From an uncultured Tateyamaria sp. (lineage in GTDB: Bacteria > Pseudomonadota > Alphaproteobacteria > Rhodobacterales > Rhodobacteraceae): a DNA stretch of 64,000 nt. Below the pieces are notes generated by a model that did no database searches, was not told the origin of the DNA, and saw only the letters and a program-made list of their open reading frames with translations. This document shows, in pieces, positions 9,457-19,417 of the stretch (within the stretch, counting starts at the first letter, position 1; every line of letters starts with the position of its first letter). The DNA is taken from assembly GCA_905480645.1 (NCBI GenBank), contig CAJQRC010000037.1:44357-108356 (forward strand). The letters run 5' to 3'. A program made the translations under genes and the position numbers.

Positions 9457-10527
9457 ATGAAGCTGAATGATTTTGATTTTTTTCTGCCTGCTGATTTGAT
9501 AGCTACTCGACCAGCTAAGCCTCGGTCCTCCGCGCGGCTATTAATTGCTCAAGGTGATAGTATCCATGATGCATCGGTAACTGACTTGGTGGCTTGGCTT
9601 AAACCGGGTGATCTTCTAGTGTTGAACGATACTCGGGTTATCCCTGCAAGATTAAATGGTTTTCGTTATCGTAAAGGCGATAAAGAAATAACCAAGGCTA
9701 AAATTGAAGTAACATTGCTACAACTGGAGCCTGACGGAACATGGTCTGCTTTGATTAAGCCTTTAAAAAGGATCAATGCTGGTGAAACCCTCGTATTTTC
9801 GGAAAAATTGTCTGCAACATTGATGGCTAAAAGTCGTGGTCAGGGTTTTTTTAGTTTTAATTTACAGGGCGATGATTTTGATGTGGCACTAGGCGAGGCG
9901 GGTGCTATGCCCTTGCCGCCATATATCGCCGCGAAACGGCCTGCAGATTTGCAGGATAAAGAAGATTACCAAACAGTTTGGGCGCGCAACAATGGTGCTG
10001 TCGCAGCACCAACGGCGTCTCTACATTTTGATGATTTATTACTTACTGCACTTAAAAAACGAGGCGTTCTATTCACCTATGTAACTTTGCATGTCGGAGC
10101 AGGAACATTTTTGCCTGTAAAAGTAGATGACGTGAAGTCTCATAAAATGCATGCTGAATGGGGGCAAGTAAACCAAACTGCTGCCGCAAAAATTGCACAA
10201 ACAAAGGCTCGGGGTGGTCGTGTCATCCCAGTTGGGACTACGTCACTCCGCTTAATTGAAACGATGGCACGGGAATCTGGGCTTGCGCCTTGGGAAGGTT
10301 ATACAGAGATTTTCATTTATCCAAGCTTTCAGTTTATTGTTTCTGATGGGCTAATCACTAATTTTCACTTACCCAAATCGACACTTATGATGCTGGTGTC
10401 AGCACTCATGGGATCGGATAGAATTATCAGTATTTATCAGCATGCAGTGGAAAAAAAATATAGATTTTTTTCATATGGCGACGCATCACTGCTGCTGCCA
10501 AGCTATAAAATTTCAAAACCGACATAA
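9457..10527 (+). CDS. queA: S-adenosylmethionine:tRNA ribosyltransferase-isomerase
   Basis: Transfers and isomerises the ribose of SAM onto 7-aminomethyl-7-deazaguanine in tRNA, giving epoxyqueuosine. The 356 residues begin [11 protein letters not shown], the family-typical start, so the ATG at 9457 was chosen although the frame opens further upstream. Other conserved segments are [36 protein letters not shown]-type (here [11 protein letters not shown]), the YQTVWA and AAPTASLHF block, [12 protein letters not shown], and [12 protein letters not shown] near the C-terminus. The tgt gene in the same pathway lies 41 kb away (51685). Confidence 0.96.
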   Translation: MKLNDFDFFLPADLIATRPAKPRSSARLLIAQGDSIHDASVTDLVAWLKPGDLLVLNDTRVIPARLNGFRYRKGDKEITKAKIEVTLLQLEPDGTWSALIKPLKRINAGETLVFSEKLSATLMAKSRGQGFFSFNLQGDDFDVALGEAGAMPLPPYIAAKRPADLQDKEDYQTVWARNNGAVAAPTASLHFDDLLLTALKKRGVLFTYVTLHVGAGTFLPVKVDDVKSHKMHAEWGQVNQTAAAKIAQTKARGGRVIPVGTTSLRLIETMARESGLAPWEGYTEIFIYPSFQFIVSDGLITNFHLPKSTLMMLVSALMGSDRIISIYQHAVEKKYRFFSYGDASLLLPSYKISKPT

Positions 10528-10605
10528 ATAGGTCGCAACTGCTTGCGAACAATATGTTTAACCTGTGGCAATGGGCTAATGTACATTGTCAAAAGGATGT
10601 GTGAC

Positions 10606-11874
10606 ATGCTTCAGGTTCTATCAAGCGCATGGGCGCTTTTGCTAGGCATGTGTCTGCTTATGGTCGGAAACGGTATGCAGGGCACATTGTTGGGTATTCG
10701 AGGAGAAATTGAAGGTTTTTCGACTCTTGAGATGTCCATTGTTATGTCGGCTTATTTTGCTGGATTTTTAGGAGGCAGTCGAATGGCCCCTAGTATGATC
10801 CGGCGTGTTGGTCATGTGAGAGTTTTTGCCGCCCTCGCATCTTTAATTTCAGCAGTTATGATACTTTACCCAACTTTTGCTGATCCATGGATATGGACTG
10901 TCGGGCGTGTAATTATTGGTTTTTGTTTTTCAGCTGTTTATGTCACGGCCGAAAGCTGGTTGAACGAGGCGGCTGATAACTCTAATCGAGGGAAAGCTCT
11001 GTCACTCTATATGATGGTTCAGACTTTTGGTATTGTTGCCAGTCAAGCGCTATTACTGACTGCTGATCCGTCTGGTTTTGTTTTATTTGTCATTCCGTCA
11101 GTTTTGGTTTCGATTGCAATAACGCCAATACTTTTGTCGATAAGCCCTACGCCTGCGTTTGACACCACCAAACCAATGACATTGAGACAGTTGTCTAAAT
11201 TTTCTCCGTTAGGTTGTTTTGGAATGCTGATCCTAGGCGGTGTGTTTTCGGCTCAGTTTGGTATGTCTTCAGTTTACGCAGCTCAGGCAGGCTTAAGTAT
11301 CGGGCAAATCTCTACTTTCGTAGCAACATTCTTTGTTGGAGCAGTTTTGCTTCAATATCCAATAGGTTGGATCTCGGATCGGATGGATCGCAGAACATTA
11401 ATAATCTATGTGGCAATGGTTGGTACTGTTGGATCTTTAATTGGGGTAGCTTTTGGTCATCAATTCGCATTTTTATTAATATCAGCTTTTATAATCGGGG
11501 GTACGTCGCATCCATTATATTCCTTGCTGTTAGCGCATACAAATGATTTTCTTGAACATGGTGACATGACCGCAGCCTCTGGGGGCCTGGTTTTTATCAA
11601 TGGGCTTGGGGCGGTTTGTGGTCCTTTGATTGTTGGTGTGTTGATGGAAAACATTGGTCCACCTGGATTCTACCTGTATATTGGAGTTCTATTTATTATT
11701 CTTGTCGGCTACGCCGCTTATCGTTCTACGCAACGAAATTCAATTCCTATTGATGAAACAGGAGCATATGTTGTGATGTCGCAAGCTTCTACAACGCCAG
11801 TTTCTATGGAAATTGCACAAGAATATGCCATTGAGGCTGATCTGGAGGGAGAAGACGACAGCCAAAGTGAGTAA
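10606..11874 (+). CDS. MFS transporter, YcaD-like
   Basis: A major facilitator superfamily permease of 422 residues with about 12 hydrophobic segments. The loop motif between helices 2 and 3 is GFLGGSRMAPSMIRRVGHVR, and the equivalent second-half loop contains GWISDRMDRRTLI. It resembles the YcaD-type MFS subgroup, and the substrate cannot be told from sequence. The acidic C-terminal tail (EADLEGEDDSQSE) is cytoplasmic. The start at 10606 is preferred because AAAAGGA lies 8 nt upstream and hydrophobic sequence begins immediately. An ATG at 10597 is an alternative. Confidence 0.85.
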   Translation: MLQVLSSAWALLLGMCLLMVGNGMQGTLLGIRGEIEGFSTLEMSIVMSAYFAGFLGGSRMAPSMIRRVGHVRVFAALASLISAVMILYPTFADPWIWTVGRVIIGFCFSAVYVTAESWLNEAADNSNRGKALSLYMMVQTFGIVASQALLLTADPSGFVLFVIPSVLVSIAITPILLSISPTPAFDTTKPMTLRQLSKFSPLGCFGMLILGGVFSAQFGMSSVYAAQAGLSIGQISTFVATFFVGAVLLQYPIGWISDRMDRRTLIIYVAMVGTVGSLIGVAFGHQFAFLLISAFIIGGTSHPLYSLLLAHTNDFLEHGDMTAASGGLVFINGLGAVCGPLIVGVLMENIGPPGFYLYIGVLFIILVGYAAYRSTQRNSIPIDETGAYVVMSQASTTPVSMEIAQEYAIEADLEGEDDSQSE

Positions 11875-11964
11875 AGTGTCGCCACTGTCGTATTTCGTGA
11901 TTAGGTCTACCGATAAAATAGTTGTATCGATTCGTAGGGATTGCATGGAAACAGGAGTAAAACC

Positions 11965-12546
11965 ATGGTGGGTCCGGACGACATACTGCGCTTTTGGTTA
12001 GATGAGTGTAAACCAGAACAATGGTTTATTGAGGATCAAAATTTTGATACCCAAATACGGAATAATTTTGTAGAGACATGGCAAAAGGTGGCCGAAGGAC
12101 AGTTTTCCCTTTGGCTAACATATCCTAACGGGGTGTTAGCGTATATTATTTTAACAGATCAGTTGCCTCGGAACATGTTTAGAAGTGACTCTCGTGCTTT
12201 TTCTACTGACAGAGCGGCTTTAGCTGCGGCAAAATCTGCTATCTCCAAAGGCTGGGATCTTAGAGTTGATCCCCACATACGGCATTTTTTCTATATGCCT
12301 TTGGAGCATTCTGAAAATCTTTACGATCAAGATCGGGCTGTACGGCTTATTCACGAACGCTTAGATAATCCTAAATATTTATTGCACGCACGAGCTCATC
12401 GAGAAATTATCCGCCAGTTTGGCCGTTTTCCGCATAGAAATTTGATAATGAAGCGCAAGACAACCAGTGTTGAACAGGTACATATCGATGCAGGAGGTTA
12501 TCAAAGCGTTGTGCGTAGTCTGGAAAAGAAGGATAAAGCTGCGTAA
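11965..12546 (+). CDS. DUF924 family protein
   Basis: Cytosolic alpha-helical protein of 193 residues in the DUF924 family, which has no assigned biochemical role. Family hallmarks are visible: the start MVGPDDILRFWLDE, the LTDQLPRNMFR segment near residue 65, HFFYMPLEHSE in the middle, and FGRFPHRN near the C-terminus. The ATG at 11965 is chosen since AGGAG sits 7 nt upstream. In-frame codons further upstream are not supported. It may be the last gene of the queA-MFS run, and no terminator is obvious after it. Confidence 0.88.
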   Translation: MVGPDDILRFWLDECKPEQWFIEDQNFDTQIRNNFVETWQKVAEGQFSLWLTYPNGVLAYIILTDQLPRNMFRSDSRAFSTDRAALAAAKSAISKGWDLRVDPHIRHFFYMPLEHSENLYDQDRAVRLIHERLDNPKYLLHARAHREIIRQFGRFPHRNLIMKRKTTSVEQVHIDAGGYQSVVRSLEKKDKAA

Positions 12547-12863
12547 AATTGTAATTTATATTTAATCTTTACAAGTTTGAGCTTATCAGCGAAGCGCTTA
12601 AGATAAATTTAATTATCAAATCTACTAGTTAGAGTATATCCTATTTAATATATTTTAAATGAAACTATTCTACTTTGAAGCTGCAAAGATAAACTGCTAT
12701 TATTGGAAATTACAAGAAATTAACTCATTTTATTTATCTAATTTGAGGCGACATTGCGTTGTTTTCTGATATGTTGTTGCTTCGCATGCTTAATATTGAG
12801 AAGTCAAAAAAAATAGTTTAACGCTAAACTATATGTACAACAGCAATCTGTGAGGACTATACG
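12547..12863. other. AT-rich intergenic region upstream of lpdA
   Basis: This 317-bp stretch has no credible ORF and no strong hairpin. It is markedly AT-rich, and the lpdA promoter must lie in or near its right end. A TGAGGA ribosome-binding site precedes the lpdA ATG. Confidence 0.6.
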
Positions 12864-14261
12864 ATGGCGGCAAAATCTTTTGATGTGGTAGTTATTGGCT
12901 CTGGTCCTGGAGGTTATGTCGCTGCAATAAGATCTGCACAATTGGGTTTAAGTGTGGCGATAGTGGAACGTGAGAATCTTGGCGGGATTTGTCTCAATTG
13001 GGGCTGTATTCCAACAAAAGCGATGCTGCGTTCTGCTGAAGTTTTGCACCTCATGCACCGTGCCAAAGAGTTTGGCCTAAAAGCTGATAATATCGATTAC
13101 GATTTAGATGCTGTAGTGAAGCGTTCCCGAAAAGTTGCTGGGCAACTATCGAGCGGAATCGGCCATCTAATCAAAAAAAATAAAATTTCACTTTTTAAAG
13201 GTGAAGGAATGATTCCCGCTAAGGGTCAAGTTTCCATTAAAACGGGCAAGCAAATAGAAGAGTTAACCGCTAAATCCATTATTTTAGCAACTGGAGCTCG
13301 GGCTCGTGAATTGCCCGGCTTGGAAGCGGATGATGAGTTGGTTTGGACTTATCGCTCCGCACTTACTCCTAAACGGATGCCCAAGAAACTATTGGTGATT
13401 GGTTCTGGAGCAATAGGCATTGAGTTTGCAAGTTTTTATAACACGCTTGGAGCAGATACTACTGTTGTGGAGGTGTTGGATCGAATTCTGCCAATTGAGG
13501 ACGCAGAGATTAGTGCCTTTGCAAAAAAAGCCTTTGAAAAACAAGGTATGAAGATAATAGAAAATGCTACAGTAAAAAAGTTGGACCGTGAAAAAGGTCT
13601 GGCAACTGCCCACATTGAAATTTGTGGTAAAGTTGAGCAGCAAACATTTGATACCGTTATTTCTGCAGTAGGAATTGTCGGGAATACCGAAAACCTTGGT
13701 TTGGAGGCGCTCGGCGTTCGAATTGATAGGAACCATGTTGTTACTGACGAATATTGTCGCACTGATATTGCTGGCATCTATGCAATCGGTGATATAGCTG
13801 GTGCTCCTTGGCTTGCACACAAAGCCAGTCATGAAGGTGTGATGGTAGCTGAGCTGATCGCTAATAAGACACCAGTGCATCCGATAAAACCTAATTCAAT
13901 AGCTGGTTGTACTTACTGCTATCCACAGATCGCAAGTGTGGGGCTGACCGAAGCTAATGCTCTACAGGAAGGCTATAATATTAAAGTCGGTAAGTTTCCC
14001 TTTATTGGTAACGGCAAGGCTATTGCGTTGGGGGAGCCTGAGGGCATGATTAAAACTGTTTTTAATGAAAAAACGGGCGAGTTATTGGGTGCGCACATGA
14101 TTGGGGCTGAAGTTACAGAACTTATCCACGGTTACATTATTGGACAAGCACTTGAAACTACAGAGGAAGACTTAATGCATGCAGTCTTTCCACACCCAAC
14201 ATTATCGGAAATGATGCATGAATCAGTTCTCGATGCTTATGACCGAGTAATTCACATGTAA
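12864..14261 (+). CDS. lpdA: Dihydrolipoyl dehydrogenase (E3)
   Basis: Reoxidises dihydrolipoamide with NAD+ in 2-oxoacid dehydrogenase complexes. The 465 residues contain the FAD-binding GSGPGGY (12-18), the redox-active pair Cys43/Cys48 in GGICLNWGCIPTKA, an NAD-binding GSGAIGIEF loop, the second FAD contact YAIGDIAGAPWLAHKA, and the catalytic His444 in FPHPTLSE. No E1 or E2 genes are adjacent, so which complex it serves cannot be read from context. Confidence 0.95.
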   Translation: MAAKSFDVVVIGSGPGGYVAAIRSAQLGLSVAIVERENLGGICLNWGCIPTKAMLRSAEVLHLMHRAKEFGLKADNIDYDLDAVVKRSRKVAGQLSSGIGHLIKKNKISLFKGEGMIPAKGQVSIKTGKQIEELTAKSIILATGARARELPGLEADDELVWTYRSALTPKRMPKKLLVIGSGAIGIEFASFYNTLGADTTVVEVLDRILPIEDAEISAFAKKAFEKQGMKIIENATVKKLDREKGLATAHIEICGKVEQQTFDTVISAVGIVGNTENLGLEALGVRIDRNHVVTDEYCRTDIAGIYAIGDIAGAPWLAHKASHEGVMVAELIANKTPVHPIKPNSIAGCTYCYPQIASVGLTEANALQEGYNIKVGKFPFIGNGKAIALGEPEGMIKTVFNEKTGELLGAHMIGAEVTELIHGYIIGQALETTEEDLMHAVFPHPTLSEMMHESVLDAYDRVIHM

Positions 14262-14583
14262 GTTTTTTAAAATAATAAATGATTAGGGAATTTATGCCCA
14301 ACTCTGCTATCCCTTGCTCGTGATGTAACAGCCCCAAGCTGCTAAAATTTGATATGAAAAGAAGCCCGGTCGAACCTTCCATAGATCTAGGCATTTCAGC
14401 CCATTTAGTTTGCTATGGACGGTAGTTGTTATATTAACGTAAGGCTTTATGAATTTGTTGGATGCCAAAGGGTATTATTGTATTAATAATATTGAAAAAA
14501 TTTAGTTAAGCCAGTGAATAGATTTTTCATTGGCTGTTTAATTGCGCTGACCTATGTAAAGAGGATGATTGGTGGGGGCGGAA
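14262..14583. other. Intergenic region between lpdA and uvrA
   Basis: A 322-bp stretch with no credible gene. It contains a terminator-like hairpin (14509-14535, listed separately). I looked for an alphaproteobacterial SOS box (GTTC or GAAC direct repeats with 7-nt spacing) ahead of uvrA and did not find one. Confidence 0.6.
14509..14535 (+). terminator. Possible intrinsic terminator upstream of uvrA
   Basis: A 10-bp stem (AGCCAGTGAA with TTCATTGGCT, one G-T wobble) and a 7-nt loop are followed by GTTTAATT. It could end the lpdA transcript, whose stop is about 250 bp upstream. The T-run is weak. Confidence 0.4.
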
Positions 14584-17442
14584 ATGGCTGAACAAAAAAA
14601 TATCGAAGTTCGCGGTGCACGTGAACACAATCTTAAATCCATAGATGTTGATATTCCCCGAGATCAATTGGTTGTGATTACTGGATTATCGGGTTCGGGT
14701 AAATCATCCTTAGCCTTCGATACCATTTATGCTGAGGGACAACGTCGATATGTTGAATCCCTTTCGGCTTATGCTCGCCAATTTTTAGATATGATGCAAA
14801 AGCCAGACGTAGACCACATCTCAGGATTAAGCCCGGCCATATCGATAGAACAAAAAACGACATCAAAAAACCCGCGTTCTACAGTGGGAACCGTGACTGA
14901 AATATATGATTATATGCGGCTTTTATTTGCTAGAGTTGGAACGCCTTTTTCACCAGCCACAGGCAAGCCTATCGAAGCTCAGCAAATTCAAGATATGGTC
15001 GACCGCATAATGAAGTTGGACGTGGGTACACGTGCTTATCTTCTTGCGCCTATGGTACGTGATCGTAAAGGCGAATATCGCAAAGAATTTGTTGAGCTTC
15101 GAAAGCAGGGTTTTCAGCGAGTAAAGGTTGATGGTCAGTTTTATGAACTGGATGAACCTCCTGTTCTTGATAAAAAATTTCGCCATGATATTGACGTTAT
15201 TGTTGATCGAATTGTGGTTCGAGAAGGCCTCGAAACGCGGTTGGCAGACAGCCTGAGAACAGCGTTAGATCTTGCTGACGGTATATCAATTCTAGAAACG
15301 GCACCTAAAGAGGGTGACCCAGAACGGATCACTTTTTCCGAAAAGTTTGCCTGCCCAGTTAGTGGTTTTACTATTGCAGAAATAGAACCGCGTCTTTTTT
15401 CTTTTAACGCTCCCTTTGGTGCATGCCCAACTTGTGATGGTTTGGGTCAAGAATTGTTCTTTGACGAACGGCTTATTGTGCCAGATCAAAGTTTAAAAGT
15501 TTACGACGGCGCATTGGCACCATGGCGCAAAGGGAAATCTCCTTACTTTTTACAAACGATTGAGGCGATTGCCGCACACTATGATTTCAATCAACAAACC
15601 AAATGGAAAGAACTGCCAGATAATGTAAAAAGCGTTTTTTTATATGGATCAGGCAAAGATGAAATCTCGTTCCGTTACGATGAGGGAGGCCGAGTTTATC
15701 AAGTTCTACGGACATTTGAAGGTGTTATTCCAAACATGGAGCGCCGATATCGTGAAACAGATTCAAATTGGATTCGTGAAGAATTTGAGCGATATCAGAA
15801 TAATAGACCTTGTGGGACCTGTAATGGCTACCGTTTACGTGCTGAGGCTTTGGCAGTTAAAATTGCTGGCCTTCATGCGGGTGAAGTTGTTCAAATGTCT
15901 ATTCGTGAGGCTTTCGATTGGTGCAGCACCGTACCCAAATACTTGACACAGCAAAAAATCGAAATTTCGCGGGCTATTTTGAAAGAGATTCAAGAGCGTC
16001 TCGGGTTTTTAAATAATGTAGGTTTAGAATACCTTACCTTATCACGCGCAAGTGGCACTTTGAGTGGTGGTGAAAGTCAACGTATCCGTTTGGCCAGTCA
16101 AATTGGTTCGGGGCTGACTGGCGTGTTGTATGTTTTGGATGAACCTTCAATAGGATTGCACCAGCGCGACAATGACAGATTACTGGGTACTCTTAAGAAT
16201 TTACGTGATCAGGGTAATACAGTGATTGTAGTAGAGCATGACGAAGAGGCTATACGTGAAGCGGATTATGTCTTTGATATTGGTCCGGGTGCTGGAGTAC
16301 ACGGTGGGCGAGTTGTTAGTCATGGCACACCGGAGCACGTGGCTAATGACCCAGAATCGTTGACGGGTCAGTACCTAACTGGCGTACGAAAGATTGATAT
16401 TCCGAAAAAACGCCGCAAGGGAAAGAAAAAATCAATTAAAGTTGTGAAGGCTACGGGTAATAATCTGCAAAATGTTACAGTAGATTTCCCACTTGGCAAA
16501 TTTGTTTGTGTAACGGGCGTTTCTGGTGGAGGAAAATCGACGCTAACAATCGAAACTCTTTTTAAGACGGCCTCAATGCGTTTGAATGGGGCCCGTCAGA
16601 CACCAGCGCCTTGTGAAACAATAAAAGGGCTAGAGCATTTGGACAAAGTCATTGATATTGACCAAAGAGCGATTGGGCGAACGCCGCGCTCTAATCCTGC
16701 CACTTACACAGGCGCTTTCACACCCATCCGAGAATGGTTCGCAGGCATGCCTGAGGCTAAAGCGCGTGGCTATAAACCTGGCCGTTTCAGTTTCAACGTA
16801 AAAGGTGGGCGGTGTGAGGCCTGCCAAGGTGACGGTCTTATAAAAATTGAGATGCACTTTTTGCCTGATGTATATGTCCAATGCGAAACCTGTAAGGGAG
16901 CACGCTACAATCGTGAAACGCTGGAGATCAAATTCAAAGGGAAATCGATTGCGAATGTTTTAGATATGACTGTTGAAGATGCCCAAGGCTTCTTTCAAGC
17001 AGTTCCCAGCATCCGTGAAAAGATGGATGCTCTTGTGCGAGTAGGGCTCGGTTACATTAAAGTGGGACAACAAGCTACAACCTTGTCAGGCGGTGAGGCA
17101 CAGAGGGTTAAACTTTCGAAGGAATTAAGTAAGCGTTCTACTGGTAGAACACTTTACATTCTGGATGAACCTACAACTGGCTTGCATTTTGAGGACGTTC
17201 GTAAACTTTTGGCAGTTTTGCACGAATTAGTGGATCAAGGGAATTCAGTTATTGTCATTGAACACAACCTTGACGTAGTCAAAACAGCTGACCACATCAT
17301 AGACATTGGTCCTGAAGGTGGTGATGGTGGTGGATTAGTGGTCGCTATCGGTACTCCTGAGGAGATCGCTGGTGCCTCAAACAGTCACACAGGTCAGTAT
17401 CTAAAAGCATTGCTGATTGCGCGCGATCTTGCTGCTGAATAA
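14584..17442 (+). CDS. uvrA: Excinuclease ABC subunit A
   Basis: Damage-recognition ATPase of nucleotide excision repair, acting with UvrB and UvrC. The 952 residues show both ABC modules: Walker [10 protein letters not shown] near the N-terminus and GVSGGGKST in the second half, signature loops [12 protein letters not shown] and [11 protein letters not shown], and Walker B stretches LDEPSIGLH and LDEPTTGLH. Zinc-binding CxxC pairs (CPTC with CGTC, then CEAC with CETC) are present. The ATG at 14584 ([17 protein letters not shown]) is family-typical, with a GGGGGC stretch upstream. A TTG at 14569 is less likely. Confidence 0.97.
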   Translation: MAEQKNIEVRGAREHNLKSIDVDIPRDQLVVITGLSGSGKSSLAFDTIYAEGQRRYVESLSAYARQFLDMMQKPDVDHISGLSPAISIEQKTTSKNPRSTVGTVTEIYDYMRLLFARVGTPFSPATGKPIEAQQIQDMVDRIMKLDVGTRAYLLAPMVRDRKGEYRKEFVELRKQGFQRVKVDGQFYELDEPPVLDKKFRHDIDVIVDRIVVREGLETRLADSLRTALDLADGISILETAPKEGDPERITFSEKFACPVSGFTIAEIEPRLFSFNAPFGACPTCDGLGQELFFDERLIVPDQSLKVYDGALAPWRKGKSPYFLQTIEAIAAHYDFNQQTKWKELPDNVKSVFLYGSGKDEISFRYDEGGRVYQVLRTFEGVIPNMERRYRETDSNWIREEFERYQNNRPCGTCNGYRLRAEALAVKIAGLHAGEVVQMSIREAFDWCSTVPKYLTQQKIEISRAILKEIQERLGFLNNVGLEYLTLSRASGTLSGGESQRIRLASQIGSGLTGVLYVLDEPSIGLHQRDNDRLLGTLKNLRDQGNTVIVVEHDEEAIREADYVFDIGPGAGVHGGRVVSHGTPEHVANDPESLTGQYLTGVRKIDIPKKRRKGKKKSIKVVKATGNNLQNVTVDFPLGKFVCVTGVSGGGKSTLTIETLFKTASMRLNGARQTPAPCETIKGLEHLDKVIDIDQRAIGRTPRSNPATYTGAFTPIREWFAGMPEAKARGYKPGRFSFNVKGGRCEACQGDGLIKIEMHFLPDVYVQCETCKGARYNRETLEIKFKGKSIANVLDMTVEDAQGFFQAVPSIREKMDALVRVGLGYIKVGQQATTLSGGEAQRVKLSKELSKRSTGRTLYILDEPTTGLHFEDVRKLLAVLHELVDQGNSVIVIEHNLDVVKTADHIIDIGPEGGDGGGLVVAIGTPEEIAGASNSHTGQYLKALLIARDLAAE

Positions 17443-17503
17443 CTAAGCGTATTTTAACTCAGTGTAGGCTTTGTAATAATTTTTTGGGACATTTTTGATG
17501 TTC

Positions 17504-19417
17504 TTAGCTGCGGCTACGCTTTGAAAAACGCGGTAACATTGCGCTAAAGTCCATACCTTTTCCCCCTTCATCTTCCACAAACTGGCGGTACAATTCGAGT
17601 GCTCGGGCACCCATCGGAGTGTCTGCGTCGACTGTTTCTGCCGCTTTTTGGCTTAGGCCAAGGTCTTTAAGCATCAGTTCGGCGGCGAAGCCGGGTTTAT
17701 ATTCGTTATCTGCTGGGCTGACAGGCCCTATGCCTGGGGCAGGGCAATAAGAATTCATTGTCCAACTGTTGCCAGATGATGTGCTAACTACATCAAACAT
17801 TTTTTGTCTATTAAGGCCTAACTTATCAGCCAGCGCAAAGGCTTCACAGGTGGCAATCATAGTGGTACCTAAGATCATATTGTTGCAGATTTTAGCAGCC
17901 TGTCCGGCACCTGAATCACCGCAGTGTACTGCTTTTTGTCCCATTATTTCAAACAACGGATTTGCTATATCAAAGGCATTTGCACTACCGCCGGCCATAA
18001 AGGTTAACGTTCCTGCTGAGGCGCCACTAATACCTCCAGATACTGGAGCATCAACAAACAAAATTTTTCCTATTATTGCATCTGCTGCTACAGCTCGAGC
18101 ACTTTCTACGTCTACTGTGGAACAATCAATAAGGGTCGCACCCTTGCGCATTACGGGAATAATCTTTGCTGCCACGTTGCGCAAGATTGCTCCATCGGGA
18201 AGCATGGTGATTACAATGTCTTGGCCTTTTGAAGCCTCTATTGCGTTCGTGGCTATTGTCACACCTGCTGCAATCGTGCCCGCAATATCAAACCCGGTGA
18301 CGACATGGCCTGCATTGGCTAGGTTTGAAGCCATAGGCGCACCCATATTCCCTAATCCTATAAAGCCAATCTTCATACCTTTCCCTCTCAATTTTAATCT
18401 TAATTTACCAAGTGGCATTAACATTTTGCTTACGGCAGTAGAAGGCACATTTCCATTAGAGAATTGCCATTTTGGTTTGCGATCTTTGTCGATAATAGCC
18501 GCACGGATACCTTCTAAAAAATCACCGTGTTCCATTGAACGGGCTGTGAAACGGTATTCCAAATCTAGCGCTTTTTCCAGAGTTAAGGAAGGCCCGCGCA
18601 AGCGATTTAAGGTTTCAATGGTACAAGCCATTGATAACGGGCTATTGAGGTGCATGCGCATGAGTGTAGTGCGAGCAAACTCACTATTTTCAGCTTTAAG
18701 TGTAATAAGTATGTCGCCTAAAGAAGCACCATTAAAATGCCGATCAATGTCTTGCATCAAGCCTTGCAGAGGGCCTGATGGTGGTGATGTTTCCCATTGT
18801 GTCAGCTGATCGGCATCACCAGATATTTCAAGTTGCTCAATAAGTTGTGGCCACTTTGATTCTGAGATGTATTTATCGGCAAAGCCTGCAAAAATTGCAT
18901 CACTTGCATTCATCCTTGCCGCTGTAACACCTAAATATTCACCGAGTCGTCCAGGTGACAGTGCCAGCATGAATGACCCACCCACATCTGGTATCAAACC
19001 AATGCCACATTCAGGCATCGCAATCTGACTACTATCGCCAACAATTCTGTGTGATCCATGGCAGCCGATGCCAACGCCACCACCCATAGTAAATCCCTGC
19101 AAAAAGCTGATTATTGGTTTGGAGTAATTGAAGATTTTATAATTGAGACGGTATTCGTCAGCCCAGAAAGTTTGACCGTATGCATAATCACCCCTAGTTC
19201 CAGTTTCATAGAGTTCTGCTATGTCTCCCCCTGAACAAAATGCACGATCTCCAAGCGCATCAAAGATAATTAGCTTAACTGCAGGTTCATTAGTCCATCC
19301 TTCAAGTGCCGCTTCAATTCTACAGGCCATTTCATATGTCATTGCGTTTAACGATTGTGGGCGTTGCAATGTTATCCTGCCAGCATTTCCAACCTTGCGA
19401 ATTGATATATCATTCAT
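17504..19417 (-). CDS. Fused 3-hydroxyisobutyryl-CoA hydrolase / 3-hydroxyisobutyrate dehydrogenase
   Basis: One uninterrupted 637-codon frame joins two consecutive valine-degradation enzymes. Residues 1-347 are a crotonase-fold hydrolase with SGGD (62-65), the GGGVG oxyanion loop (112-116), and Glu136/Asp144 in MPECGIGLIPDVGG. Residues 348-637 are a complete 290-residue dehydrogenase starting MKIGFIGLGNMG, with the Rossmann glycines 354-359, DAPVSGG and catalytic Lys509 (GQAAKICNN). In related genomes these are usually two adjacent genes. The linker RGKG just before Met348 is encoded by GAGAGGGAAAGGT, which reads as a ribosome-binding site for an internal ATG at 18376. The start overlaps the acyl-CoA dehydrogenase stop by 4 bp (ATGA). 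Confidence 0.9.
   Translation of the reverse strand: MNDISIRKVGNAGRITLQRPQSLNAMTYEMACRIEAALEGWTNEPAVKLIIFDALGDRAFCSGGDIAELYETGTRGDYAYGQTFWADEYRLNYKIFNYSKPIISFLQGFTMGGGVGIGCHGSHRIVGDSSQIAMPECGIGLIPDVGGSFMLALSPGRLGEYLGVTAARMNASDAIFAGFADKYISESKWPQLIEQLEISGDADQLTQWETSPPSGPLQGLMQDIDRHFNGASLGDILITLKAENSEFARTTLMRMHLNSPLSMACTIETLNRLRGPSLTLEKALDLEYRFTARSMEHGDFLEGIRAAIIDKDRKPKWQFSNGNVPSTAVSKMLMPLGKLRLKLRGKGMKIGFIGLGNMGAPMASNLANAGHVVTGFDIAGTIAAGVTIATNAIEASKGQDIVITMLPDGAILRNVAAKIIPVMRKGATLIDCSTVDVESARAVAADAIIGKILFVDAPVSGGISGASAGTLTFMAGGSANAFDIANPLFEIMGQKAVHCGDSGAGQAAKICNNMILGTTMIATCEAFALADKLGLNRQKMFDVVSTSSGNSWTMNSYCPAPGIGPVSPADNEYKPGFAAELMLKDLGLSQKAAETVDADTPMGARALELYRQFVEDEGGKGMDFSAMLPRFSKRSRS

Noticed and set aside
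14262..14583. SOS box ahead of uvrA
   Set aside because: Only isolated GAAC-like words were seen, with no second half-site at the 7-nt spacing.
17769..18809. 346-codon plus-strand frame
   Set aside because: It is the mirror of the fused hydrolase/dehydrogenase gene and shows no domain features, despite its length.
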